A stretch of DNA of 64,000 nucleotides, from positions 186,001-250,000 of the forward strand of contig JAACJK010000228.1 of assembly GCA_013368325.1 (NCBI GenBank). The letters run 5' to 3'. Numbering within the stretch: position 1 is the first letter of the stretch; every line of letters starts with the position of its first letter. Origin of the DNA: Ephemerocybe angulata. Lineage: Eukaryota; Basidiomycota; Agaricomycetes; Agaricales; Psathyrellaceae. Shown in pieces: positions 36,149 to 47,709 of this stretch. Both the position numbers and the translations under genes were made by a program. Below the pieces are notes generated by a model that worked only from the letters and a program-made list of their open reading frames with translations, had not been told where the DNA came from and ran no database searches.

Positions 36149-37872
36149 GATTCACCTGATATCTTACCCGCCCTCGATTTGATCTTACGTTTGGTCGCAT
36201 TGAACACAGGGCTGGAGCAGACTCTGCAAGGTCGTTACTCTCGGCTTCAAAACGTTTCTGGAATAGCTCTCAAGGCGGCTGCCATTGCATTCTCACTCAA
36301 GGACGTCAATCGAGCCTTGGAATGGCTCGAACAAGGCCGGTGCCTCGTCTGGAACCAAATTAACAACCTCCGTACGCCACTCGAAAACCTGCGCCTCCAC
36401 GATAGCAAACTAGCACAGGCCATTGGAGATATCGCAAAACAGCTTGAAACAGCCGGATCAACACGCGTTGCGACACATACAAGCCTATCGCTCTCCGCCA
36501 AGATCTCAGCGGAGGATGAAGCTCGGGCGCATCTAAGTCTCGCGAGACAGTGGGATGATCTCCTGCAGACGGCGAGGGCTATTCCCGGCTTTGAGTCCTT
36601 CCTCATGCCCGTACCATGCTCTGAGATACGTCAACATATCCCGGACGCAGGAGCTATCGTCGTCATCAATATCGACGAGGAGCGATGCGATGCAGTCGCA
36701 CTTCAGGCTGAATGTAACGAACTTCTCCACATTCCCCTTCCGAACTTCTCTCTCAAGCAAGCCAACAAATATCGAGTTGATCTGACCACTCAACTACGGT
36801 CAGGAGGACTGCGAGTTCGAGACGAAGAAGCTGCGGTCGACGCCAATGATGAGGCTTCAGGGAGACCTTTCGGGCCCGCTCCTCAAGGGAAGTGGGGTGG
36901 GAAGGTCGTCCGTGGCATCCTTAGAGGGATATGGATCGATGTAGTGAAGCCAATACTGGAAGGTCTGAACATACCAGTGAGTGTCGTGCGAGTCGTTTTG
37001 CGAGCCTCCTATACTGATGTCACTGATAGAGGGCCGAGGGCTCCGGCGAGAAACGACTGCCCAGGATCTGGTGGTGTCCAACCGGGGCGTTGTCCTTCCT
37101 TCCCATCCATGCGGCGGGGCTACATGGAGGATCGAACCTAGAGAACGTCGCTGATTACGTGGTTTCATCTTACACACCAACCGTCACAGCCCTCACAGAT
37201 CGAGTCAAGAATAGCTTCACTCGCCCAATCGACAAGGACGTCGCAGGGTTATTTTTGACGAGCCACCCAAACGCACCTGGCGCATCACCAATCTCTGGAA
37301 CCACGACAGAAGTGCGATCAATCTACACTAAGGCGCAAGATAAGGGGATCAGGGTGCTCAAGCTGGAAGGAGACGAGGTGACTGTAGGCGAATGTCTCGA
37401 GCACATGCAGACTTTCAGCAGCATCCACCTCGCGTGTCACGGATCCCAGAATCCGACAGATCCACTGAAGAGTCGCTTCGTCTTTCACAAAGGATCCTTG
37501 GAGCTCGGTACCATCCTTCAGTCGAACCTCATCAATGCCGACCTCGCCTTTCTCTCCGCGTGCCAAACGAGCACTGGCGAGGAAACCCTCTCAGATGAAG
37601 CTATCCACCTCGCTGCGGGAATGCTCGCTGCAGGATATCGTCGAGTGGTAGCGACGATGTGGTCAATCGGGGATAAACCTGCACAGGACGTCGCTAAGGA
37701 CTTCTATGAGTACATCTGGCGTAACAGGAACGACGACAGAGAACTTTCCTTCGACGGCAGTCTTTCTGCATATGCTTTACATAACGCTATTCAACAGCTC
37801 AGACAGCGTAGCCTCGATGATTCAGAGCGCTCGCTACTGACTTGGGTTCCATTTGTTCACTTCGGGTACTAA

Positions 37873-38434
37873 GCGCTATAAGGTACTTACTATGCTTTAT
37901 TTTCTGTATTTCTTCTGTATTTGCTGTGGTCTTTTAGCTTTCTGTGTTCTACGGGGATATCTTTCGTAGCGTAAGATACCGGTATTGAGGTACTAATTCC
38001 TTGCCCCCACCCAATATTCCAGGTGGGCGATAGTTAAGCCAGGTACTCATGTGGCGAAAGTTCCAACTCACCACAGGATCTAGGACCTGAAACATATTTG
38101 AATCGCATCACTGCGCAGGCATGTGGGGAGAACAGTGCACCTTGAGGTCCAAAAACCCTCGGGCAACACTCAGATACCAAATCCGCACGTACTAATCAAC
38201 AATGGTTCCATCATGGTGCTCCCACCATCTCCCGCAGTCCCTACCGACCTGGAACCTCCCTACGGCAACGAGAAGCACATCCTACTCCCCATTTATCGTA
38301 GCATTTTGCAGGGTCGCTCATATCAAAGGTGCGGACGGCGAAAACGCGCAGAACGCCCAGGTCTATCTCTTTTCGGCGCTTGCGCCCCGCCGACGACGCT
38401 TCCCCGCTCGCTCCCTTGGCCCGAGGGTAGGCCA
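37873..38434. other. Intergenic between TPR-CHAT C and the secreted repeat protein
   Basis: I see nothing except the 3' flank of locus C and the promoter of the next gene. Confidence 0.5.
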
Positions 38435-38442
38435 TATAAATA
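38435..38442 (+). promoter_or_regulatory. TATA box of the secreted repeat protein gene
   Basis: TATAAATA lies 62 bp before the ATG at 38505. A perfect TATA close to the start suits a strongly or conditionally expressed small secreted protein. Confidence 0.7.
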
Positions 38443-38504
38443 GGACGGTACAATTCTTGTAAATCACAATTCCTTGCACCTTTTTGCAGTTCAAATTCCG
38501 GAAA

Positions 38505-39110
38505 ATGGTCTTCCTCACCAAATATATTGTACTTGCCGCCGTTCTCATTGCGCCTGTGCTTGGACTTCCCTCTGTCACAGCGGATGCGCTCGAGGCGAGG
38601 ATTGTGGGTGGAGCCAAGCCTCCTCCCCCCAAGCACAACCGCGCTATTTTCGACAAAGCCCTAGAGGCCAGGTACGTCGTTGCATCCTAATCCTTAGTCT
38701 GATGTTCATCTCCTTTATGAAGGATCGTCGATGGAGCTAAGCCTCCCCCTCCCACGCCTCGCTCTGTGAGCGAAATTCTCGAATCCAGAATCGTAGACGG
38801 CGCGAAGCCCCCACCCCCCAAGCCTCGCTCTGAGACCACCCTGGAGGCTAGAATCGTAGATGGAGCCAAGCCTCCTCCTCCCAAGCCCCACCCACGTAAC
38901 TTCGACCTGATGGCGAGGATTGTCGACGGAGCCAAGCATCCTGCCCCCAAGCCGCACCCCCGCAGCTTCGGCGAAGCTGAACTGATGGCCAGGATCGTCG
39001 ATGGGGCGAAGCCTCCCCCTCCCGAGCCACACCCTGGCAGCGTTGAAGAGAGCGATCTGACAACTAGGATCGTCGATGGCGCTAAGCCTCCTCCCCCGAC
39101 GCACCCTTGA
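38505..39110 (+). CDS. Secreted tandem-repeat protein, 184 aa, seven RIVDGAKPPPPKP-type units
   Basis: Exons are 38505-38671 and 38723-39110, with a 51-nt GTACGT...AG intron inside the Arg codon of repeat 2. The sum is 555 nt, or 184 residues. The ATG at 38505 is chosen because the next residues form a signal peptide (MVFLTKYIVLAAVLIAPVLG). An upstream start would be non-ATG. Seven units follow, each with a nearly invariant core: (E/M)AR or similar, then IVDGAKPPPP(K/T/E)P. The cores are separated by acidic or polar spacers of different length (such as RSVSEILES, HPRNFDLM, HPRSFGEAELM). The first unit reads IVGG instead of IVDG, and one has HPAP for PPPP. Conserved cores with drifting spacers suggest a precursor cut into several similar peptides, but there is no dibasic KR site; cleavage after the single Arg is a guess. 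No known family was recognised. The neighbours are TPR-CHAT loci C and D. Confidence 0.88.
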
Positions 39111-42100
39111 ACGGCCCAACGGCACTCACTATCGAATGCGAATGTGACCGGCTTCAAGAGGCGGGACAGTATAGACAATCAGATTGGCCTGGGTATGATG
39201 TATGAGATTAGCAGCAGCTCGGTGAATTGAATTTGCCGATGAAACGTTACCAGAACTTGAGGATTCGTCATGTCTGAATCCCCAGGACGCTGCTGACGGA
39301 TTATGAGACACGAGGCCGATGATTCAACTTGGGCATACCTTGTCGGTGGTCTTCTGCAACGGGCTATGAAAATGTACAAATAGGTTTCAGCATCGATCCA
39401 ATCGACACTATACAATAATAGGGCTTCAGATGGTCGTATCGCGAGGGAGAGGAGTCCCTTGGAGTGTGTATGGGTGTTGGGAATTAGGGTAAGGATAATC
39501 AAAGAGAGTACGGACCTCTACTCCTTCAACCAAGCTTCAAACTACGTAGAGAGAAAAAGAGGGGTAAGTCCGCCAGCGCGCACCCGCATCGCCTTGCGCC
39601 AACGAGATATCTCACTTCCAAACGGGCTGTGACGTCCTCACTTGGGCGATCTTGGCTTTCATTGGAGAAAGGAAAAGCCTGTGAATTCCTACTCCACTAG
39701 TATGTTATCAGCTTCCAGGCTCGAAGCTACGCACGGACACGGTCTACGCACTTGCGTTGTGGTGAAGCTCGCCGAGCTTCACGAGCCCCCTCCTCTTCGT
39801 AGTCTCCTGGTCACATAGTTCCTTTCTAGATCGCGACTGGGTTTATCTAGACGTTCGCATGAGATTTCAGCTGTTTGGCAGGCGATACTTCGGTAGGGTG
39901 TTGGATGGAGGAGGGGAAGCACGAGCTAATTCAAGTAATTGATGGGACGCAGGGACGAGGATGGATCATGAGGGTCGTGGGAAATGAAACGGGAGTTGAT
40001 AAGATAAGATTAAACCATGACATCTGAATCGAACGATTAGGCGTCCGCTGCATTGCAAGGGTCGCAGTTAGAGTCCAAACCACCATTTCCGGCAGTACGA
40101 AGCTCGATTCGGAGACTTAGAGTACTGGAATTGAGATAGGAACAGTTTTTCGAAGGGCGTTACACTTCAATTAAGCTCAGGAGCCGTCGGACATCTGGCT
40201 ACTGGGCACATTCCCCTATTCCATCATGATATTAATAGCGGGGGCGCAGGGATAGCAGATGATAATATAACCACACTCATACGCTGAGCTTCTCTTTCAC
40301 GTTGCATACAAGCACCCAGATACAACGCGTGGTGTAGCTTGAGGTGGAGGTAAAACCCCTCAGAATGCCACTTTCACATCTATTAACCGAGAGTAATCCT
40401 TACTAGCCTTTGCCACCACCAGTTCACTCCAAGGATACAAAATACCCTGCATCATGCATCTTCTCCTTCTAACCTTCATCCCCTATCTTCTACTACAGGC
40501 CGCCACGGCCCATGATGAGGGACGTCCTCACCGGCGGTCCTAATTACGCTATCACAACAGCACATCTCTCCCTGGGCCGACCTCAATCCAGGACTGTTGT
40601 AACCGTTGCAGGAACCGTCGTACCTTCGCGAACTCAATGCGTTGTTCGATTTGGTATTGTTAATGGGGTGTGATCCAGATATACTATAGTGGAATACTAG
40701 ATATCAACACTGGGGTAATCCTCTCCCTTCCTAAATAAGTCCCTAAACCATCTTGGATTCAGTACGATTCTATAATTAAAATGAGCACACAGAGAAGGAC
40801 AATATGAAAGTAGCGTGGTACGCATCTGTAAAGGACCGTTAAAGCGTGGACAACCGTCTGTATTCATCCAATTCTGCCTCGTGCCAGAACTGTTTCATCC
40901 AAATGGCGTTTCAACAGCTTAACGGCGCAGATATTCTTGGCCTCCCGCTACAAGCGTGTTGTGAGTCAGGGGTCGCACACCCATCCTTCAATGCATTCGT
41001 CGTTTCCCTCTTCCCTGCCCCAACCCCAGTCATTCGGAATCCTCTGTGTCAATGCTCCAGTTCTAGTTCTCGAGAGTTTCGGTTCAGGGACGTGGCCAGT
41101 GAGTGTAGCTTACAAGTAGAGCGCAGTATGCATGATCGACTTTGATTATCAGACTTACCTTCTCCAAAACTCCGATGGGTTTTTGCCAGTTAGACAAATT
41201 CTCCAATACCGACGGGCTTGTGGCCATTGGAATATATGATATCAATTAAACCTCGCCCAAATGCTCATAGCACCTGCGCCGATCAATTGACATTGTTCCC
41301 GGCGTTTAATTGGAGGTTCGCCGTTAAAAGGTGGAAGCAAAGCCTGGTTCAGAGATCATAGATGAGGGCATCATCTAATATTTACGCTAAGTGGTAGTAT
41401 CTATCGCCCCTAGAAGACGCCACTGCTATCTGGGGGGTACTTACAAAGATATCCCTTCCGATCCGAAATAGGCGCCCATTCATCGATGCAGAATGTGCTG
41501 TGTACCATCAGTCATTCCAACGCAGTGCCTCAGCACCAACGCAGCGATGCCCATTTCATTTAGAAAGCTAACACCTTGACACAACAGGTGTCATTTGAAA
41601 CGCTCCATAAAGACCGCCCGCAGGCCAAGGTTCGATATAGAGACGTCTGACGCAGTAAGCGTCTGCCAATGTCGACTCGTGTTCGCGCTGAGAAAGTGTC
41701 AAAACTGGGCAGTCATTGAGTACTGGAAAGAGGCGCATGCTGAATGGAGAGTTGGTAGACGGTTTAAATGGCCTCTACCCCTTGTCGATATTGGGCGGTA
41801 CACGCCATGTCGAGACTCTGTGCGCTTGAACTTACGTATGTAGCACAAAGCTGTACTGCCTTGATGCTGTTCATGAAAAGGGGGAGGTATCAGAATGTCA
41901 GAAAACACGTTGGTTGGAATGTAGGCGCGGCAACCTTCGCATCACGTTGTGGGTATCTTTAAGGCGTGCTCATATATACTTGAGTGGGATGGCTGTGTAC
42001 GCATTCCTCTTGTCGTAACCTTTCCTTACATTGATTTACCTCCCACCTCCTCCTGCATTGATTCAGCTCTGGCTGACGGGCGCATGGGCAACATACTGTA

Positions 42101-42232
42101 GGTTATCTTCACACATCACATGGCTCGGAACTGAGTGTGTTGTTAGAACCACAATTACCTCAGGGAGCGCGGATGGTCAGTGATCCGGCATACTGGTCGG
42201 GAGGAGAAGACTAATGTACGGTTAACGAGCAG
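39111..42232. other. Intergenic, 3.1 kb, upstream of TPR-CHAT D
   Basis: There is no multi-exon gene. A 29-codon ORF at 40454-40543 encodes a good signal peptide (MHLLLLTFIPYLLLQAATA) followed by only ten residues. A continuous second frame overlaps its end, so it may be the broken start of a small secreted protein. Near 41462 an inverted fragment of the dispersed module (AAATAGGCGCCCAT) is present. The N-terminal exons expected for locus D were not found. Confidence 0.4.
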
Positions 42233-45200
42233 CATCGATACCTCGAAAAGCGGTGGAGCTCACGCTAGAGGGTCACCTGAATATGGCCTTCTGCCTCAAT
42301 AGGCTCGGTAACGCCTCATGGTGTCGTTTCCAACGCACGGAGGATGTTCGTGACCTCTCAGAAGCCATTTTGGCGCAGCAGAGGGCAGTAGAGCTCACGC
42401 CAGAGGAGCACCCCGACATGTCTTCTCGCCTCGACAACCTCGGTTTATCGCTACAGCGTCGTTTCCAGCGCATTGGAGATATTCGTGACATCTCTGAAGC
42501 GATTTTGGCGCAGCAGAGAGCGGTGCATCTCACACCGGAAGGCCATCCAAAACTACCCTCCCGGCTCAGCAGACTCGGTGTCTCGTTCGGTTGTCGTTTT
42601 CATCTCACAGGAGATCTATGTGACATTTCCGAAGCCATTTTAGCCCAGCAGAGAGTGGTGGAGCTGACGCCGGAGGGTCACTCCGAAAAGCCTTCCTACA
42701 TGATCAACCTCGGTATCTCGTTAAACACTCGCTTTCAGCACACTGGAGATCTTCGTGAACTCTCTGAGGCCATTTCGGTCCAGCAGAGAGCGGTAGATCT
42801 CACGCCGCAGGGTCACTCTAGCATGCCTCTCTTCCTCCACAACCTCGGTATTTCGTTACAGTCCCGTTTCCATCACACTGGAGATCTTCTTGACATCTCG
42901 GAAGCCATTTTGGCCCAGAAACAAGGGGTAGAGCTAACGCCGGAGGGCCACTCGAATTTGCCTTCCCGGCTCAGCAACCTCGGTAACTCGTTAGACTCCC
43001 GGTTCCAGCGCACTGGAGATCTTCGTGACATATCTGAGGCCATTTCAACGCAGCAGAGAGCGATAGAGCTTGCACCGGCGGGCCACTGGGACATACCTTC
43101 CTACCTAATAAACCTCGGTATCTCGCTACGCTCTCGCTTCCAGCACACTGGAGATCTTTATGACATCTCTGAGGCCATTTTGGCGCAGCAGAGAGCGGTA
43201 GATCTCACTCCAGAGGGTCACCCCGACATGCCTTCCCGCCTTGAAAATCTCGGTATTTCGCTACAGCGTCGTTTTCAGAGCACCGGAGACCTTCGCGACA
43301 TCTCTGGGGCCATTTTGGCGCAGCAGAGAGCGGTGCATCTCACGCCGGAGGGCCACCCAAAATTACCCTCCTGGCTCAGCAGTCTTGGTGTCTCGTTAGG
43401 GTGTCGTTTCCATCGCAGTGGAGATCTCTCAGACCTCTCTGAAGCCATTTTGGCTCAGCGGAGAGCGGTAGATCTCACGCCAACGGCCCACTCGGACATA
43501 GCACCGTACCTCACCAACCTCGGTGTTTCACTACGCTCTCGCTTCCAGCACACCGGAGATCTTCCGGACCTCTCGGAGGCCATTTTGACGCAGAAGAGAG
43601 CCGTAGATCTTATGCCGGAGGGTCACTCGGGCATGCCTCTATTCCTCTACAACCTCGGTATCTCACTACAGCGTCGTTTCCAGCGTATTGGAGATCTTAG
43701 TGACCTCTCTGAGGCCATTTTAGCCCAGAAAAGAGCGGTGGAGCTCACGCCGGAGGGCCACTCAAACATGCCCTCCCGACTCAGCAATCTCGGTAACTCA
43801 CTACATTCCCGGTTCCAGCGCACTGGAGACAATTGTGACATATATGAGGCCATTTCGTCGCAGCAGAGATCGGTGGAGCTCGCCCCGGAGGGCCACTCAG
43901 ACGTACCTTCCTACCTCACCAACCTCGGCATTTCGTTACTGTCTCGTTTCGAGCGCACCAAAGACCCTCGTGACCTTGCTGAAGTCATATCAGCTTTCAG
44001 GTCCTCTGCTACCAGTGACTATGGCGCTCCACGTATTAAGTTGGAGGCGGCAGAATGGTGGGCTGAATCGCTGAATCTTGTGGATCCCCCGTCGCCCGCT
44101 ATCATGGATGCTTTCGATACTATCATTTGCCTGATAGCATTAACTGCGACGCTGGAGCAAACCCTCCAGGACCGTTACACCCACCTTCAGGAGACTTCCG
44201 GCCTACCTCTCAAAGCTGCGTCCACTGCGTGCTCATTTGATCGAGTCGACAAAGCTCTTGAGTGGCTCGAACAGGGCCGCTGCCTTGTATGGGGTCAGCT
44301 CACCAATCTTCGAACGCCTCTAGATGACCTCCGCCTCCACGACGAACATCTTGCTGACAGCATCATGGAGGTCTCAAGGCAGCTCGACACCGCCGGATCG
44401 TCCAGGACGACATCGGGGGAGGAGATAACCTCATCGGAGAGAGTGTCTTTGGCGGAAGAAGCTCGAGACCATGTGAATCTCGCACGACAGTGGGACGATC
44501 TTCTGGCGAAGGTCCGAGCCAACCCCGGGTTTGAAAACTTCCTCAAGCCGTCGCCGTGGTATACCCTCCTGCAGCACCTCCCTGAATTAGGTTACGTCGT
44601 CGTCATCAATGTCGACGAGCGTCGGTGCGATGCAATAGCGCTATTGGCTGGACAGGATAAGCCCCTTCACATTCCACTTCCCGACTTTTCCCTTGCGAAG
44701 TGCAACGAATACCGAATGTCACTAAGCGCGCAGCTGCGATCACACCATCTTCGTGATCGAGGAAGAAATGTGATGGTCGATTCGGAGTGCGGGGATGGGG
44801 GGAGAGGGATTCGGAGTGTTTTTCCGGGCGGAAAGGATGGAGAGAGCATCGTGCAGGGCATTCTTCGAGGCCTATGGTGCGAGGTAGTGAAGCCTATTTT
44901 GCAAGCGCTAGAAATGCCGGTGAGTGTATTCGACTCCCTTGAAGAGGACGGTTTGCTGACGATATATCTCAGAAGGTGGACCGATCATCCGCATCGATGC
45001 CACCCAGAATTTGGTGGTGCCCCACGGGATCACTGTCCTTCCTTCCTCTCCACGCAGCTGGGATCTACAGGAAGAAGAGTTCTGAAACTATCCTGGATTA
45101 CGCGGTGTCCTCATACACCCCCACTGTCACCGCACTCACCGAACGAGTGAAGAACGGTCGTACAACTGAGAACCCGGTGTCTGGCTTGTTCATGACGAGC

Positions 45201-45809
45201 CAGCCAAATGCACCTGGCAGTTCTCCTATCCCAGGAACCACGACGGAAGTCCAATCGATTTACAAAGTGACTAGGGCGGCCAAACTGAGGGTGAAGATGA
45301 TCGAAGGAGGGGCCTTGACGGTCGCCCAATGTCTCGACTCCATGGAGGCCTTTAACAGCATCCACTTGGCGTGTCACGCGTCCCAGGATGCAGCGGACCC
45401 TCTTAAGAGTCGGTTCTTATTTCACGACGGACCTCTGGAGCTCGCCACCATTCTTCAGCGGAACCTTAAGAATGCCGATCTCGCCTTCCTCTCGGCGTGC
45501 CAGACCAGCACGGGCGAGGAGAAGCTCTCCGACGAAGCCGTTCATCTCGCCGCCGGGATGCTCGCTGCGGGTTATCGCCGAGTGGTTGCGACGATGTGGT
45601 CCATCGGAGATCGACACGCGCCAGATGTAGCGGCCAACTTCTATCAATATCTCCTTGATCATAGGGATCTCGCCAGCGGGAGCGGGTTCGATGGGGCAGA
45701 GTCTGCGAACGCACTTCATCACGCCATTCAGCAGCTGAGACTTCAACTTGGCGATTACTCAGACCAATCTTTGCTCGCCTGGATTCCATACGTTCACTAT
45801 GGCTATTGA
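42233..45809 (+). CDS. TPR-CHAT protein D, reading frame intact, N-terminus uncertain
   Basis: Exons are 42233-44919 (beginning after a plausible acceptor; a stop lies just upstream at 42223) and 44973-45809, joined by a 53-nt phase-0 intron. About 1174 residues are visible. Thirteen TPR units of exactly 45 residues lead into a linker (ALEWLEQGRCLVWGQLTNL) and the CHAT domain. The catalytic candidates are His in SIHLACHASQ (near 45370) and Cys in FLSACQTSTG (near 45500); the end is WIPYVHYGY. The usual HGS after the His is HAS here. Units 2-7 and 8-13 are a duplicated six-unit block with an exact 810-bp period. CHAT proteins are caspase-like proteases; the substrate and role of this one are unknown. 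No start codon is certain, because the N-terminal domain of loci C and E is missing upstream. Confidence 0.87.
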
Positions 45810-46225
45810 TTCACGTTTCTCTTCGTTCTGTCAAGCGTGGCACGGTGACGGTTACATACTGTTCCTTTATACATGTTTTCTTTTTGGCCAGTGGTTTTCT
45901 ATTCTCGTCCTGTTACTCGTCGTACATATACTTCTCGTCCATTCCGCACCCAGCGGGGAATCCTCTCAATTGAGCTCGCTCCTACCTATCTCTCTCACAG
46001 AACAACGAAAAGCATAGAATGTAACACAGCCTCCTTGCCTCCAATGTACCTGTCTACAGTACGTGCAGCATATGCGACCTCGATCATCGTTAATCAAACT
46101 TTTCGACTAAAGATTCCCAGACTGTTCAGCCACAGGTCAAGCAGTCGTCGAAATCGCCCCAGTTGTACCCCAGCGCCGCGAAGGAAGGCACGAGCAAACA
46201 GAATTAATGAAAAGACCATACATAA

Positions 46226-47709
46226 CTTACGACCCCAACCTCCTCAAGCGTCTCAATCGCAGCACCATATGCGTTCTAATATAGCCACATCAGCAACCCG
46301 ACCCAACCCGAACCGACCGAATGAAAAGAGAAAACGAAGAACTCACATCCGCCTCAGGCTGGTCAAACACCGAAAGACACCCCCGTCCCTGATCCATCGC
46401 AGCATGGAACACCTTATAGAGAAAGTGCGGTCAGTACTCGAGTCGAAAAGGCGATCCGGCGTAAGGGAAAGAACGAGAGCGGAAAGTACTCGGATAGACC
46501 AACGCAAGTTTCGAACATAACAATTAAAGAAGAAACGCACTCGGACCAGACCCCTACCTCTCCTACCCAACAAGCTCCGCGGCATGCTCGATCTCCACGA
46601 CCGAGTACGGCTCGATGATGCGGAGGATGTTCTGCTCGAGGAGGTTATCGCACAGCGATGCGAGGTGCGACTGGATCGTCGGGTCCGAGGATAGTTCTGC
46701 CAGTGCGTAGGTACGACCGTACGCCAGGTGGATGGAAGGGTAGCGATCTAGAAGCGGGCGGACGAGTCAAATGGAGAGGCGAGAAGGGTTGAGAAGAGAT
46801 GGGAAGAAGAGGGAAGAGAGGCGTGGGGGACACATGAGTATACGGATGGAAAGTAGTAGGCGAGAAGGCAAGTGCGCACCATGATTGTACTCCTCCAACG
46901 CCTTCTCGAAATGCGCACTCTTTAGATCCTGATGCGCACGGGAAACGGCGCACGTACTCTCCACATTCCGGAGCTGGAGGAGGAGACGAGAGTAGATCGA
47001 GTTGGCTGCGGTACGAGATGAGGTGAGTCCCACAAGCCTTGTTCTTGGGGAAGTTGCCTATGCCACGGTAGACGAGGCTCTCGAGGAGGTGGACCTCGGT
47101 GACGATCATCCTTTCGTCGAGGGGTTTGAGTTTGGTGAGGATTGGGTCGATCAGTGCGAGAGCCGGATGGTGTTGCAGGTTATCGAGTTGATTAAGGTTC
47201 GTTAGATTCACGTTTCAAGGATATGAGTGTAGCTAGTAGAGTATAAGTGAACTCACAGTCCGACGAGCCTCGGCTCGAGACTGCGCTTGAGGAAGATGCG
47301 CTTCGCAGACTTCGCCCACGCGATTTTGTCAATGGGTGTTTGTGTCTGAACGTCGTGGCCATTAAGTATCGAGGTGAAGAAGTCGAGGAGGGTGCGGACC
47401 GGTCGTGGGGGCTACCCGTAAGCTATATAGCGCTGAGTTGGGCGGTCTTGGCCTTTGCTGTCGACAACAAGAAGGATCGCGAGTGTATGATTACGCTTGA
47501 GAGAGTCTATGCGTTCCTGCGGTACCGAGTTACGCTCAATTTCTGCTGTTGAAGGTATAACATGTGTGCGCACTTTCAATGGCGGCAAAGCTCGCCGAGC
47601 TCCAGCCTCCAGACCCTCCAGGAGCGCCTGGTCAGGTCGCTGCTGCTGATCTTGGATTGAAGCCGTGCGCTGCGTCTGCTTTGTCGAGAAGCCTTGTGGT
47701 CGGCGACAT
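46226..47709 (-). pseudogene. Proteasome lid subunit Rpn6/PSMD11 pseudogene, copy 1
   Basis: Rpn6 is a PCI-domain lid subunit of the 26S proteasome. Minus-strand fragments match it in order: a start resembling TTRLLDKA, then STAKAKTAQL followed by a stop, IAWAKSAKRIFLKRSLEPRL, HPALALIDPILTKLKPLDER, TEVHLLESLVYRGIGN, TAANSIY, AHFEKALEEYNH, then [55 protein letters not shown] and YGAAIETLEEVG. Frames change between fragments, stops occur, and roughly 70 residues are missing after TAANSIY. The copy still has introns, so it arose by DNA duplication, not retroposition. The functional gene must be elsewhere in the genome. Confidence 0.85.

Larger units (their letters stand above)
32478..37872 (+). 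pseudogene. TPR-CHAT locus C with N-terminal domain, broken by two TIR elements
   Basis: Exons read: about 32478-32638, 32696-32811, 32860-32952, then 33015 onward with an intron at 36977-37029. The N-terminal exons encode a domain also seen in locus E (SIEL, then a segment like GLDAIECIVKNAEGEDVGY, then MFDGDAHLTISWEIVDI); it may be C2-like, which I cannot confirm. About eleven TPR units follow, then the linker ALEWLEQGRCLVWNQINNL and a CHAT domain with His in SIHLACHGSQ (near 37435), Cys in FLSACQTSTG (near 37560), and the end WVPFVHFGY. Two insertions (33910-34564 and 35348-36148) split the frame; the three pieces are in phase once each element and one target copy are ignored. The first exon also seems to carry a one-base frameshift compared with locus E. 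Confidence 0.87.

Noticed and set aside
38687..39178. Minus-strand frame rich in Gly opposite the secreted repeat protein
   Set aside because: It is the antisense of the repeated unit and has no independent start or splice signals; the plus strand has a signal peptide, TATA box and intron.
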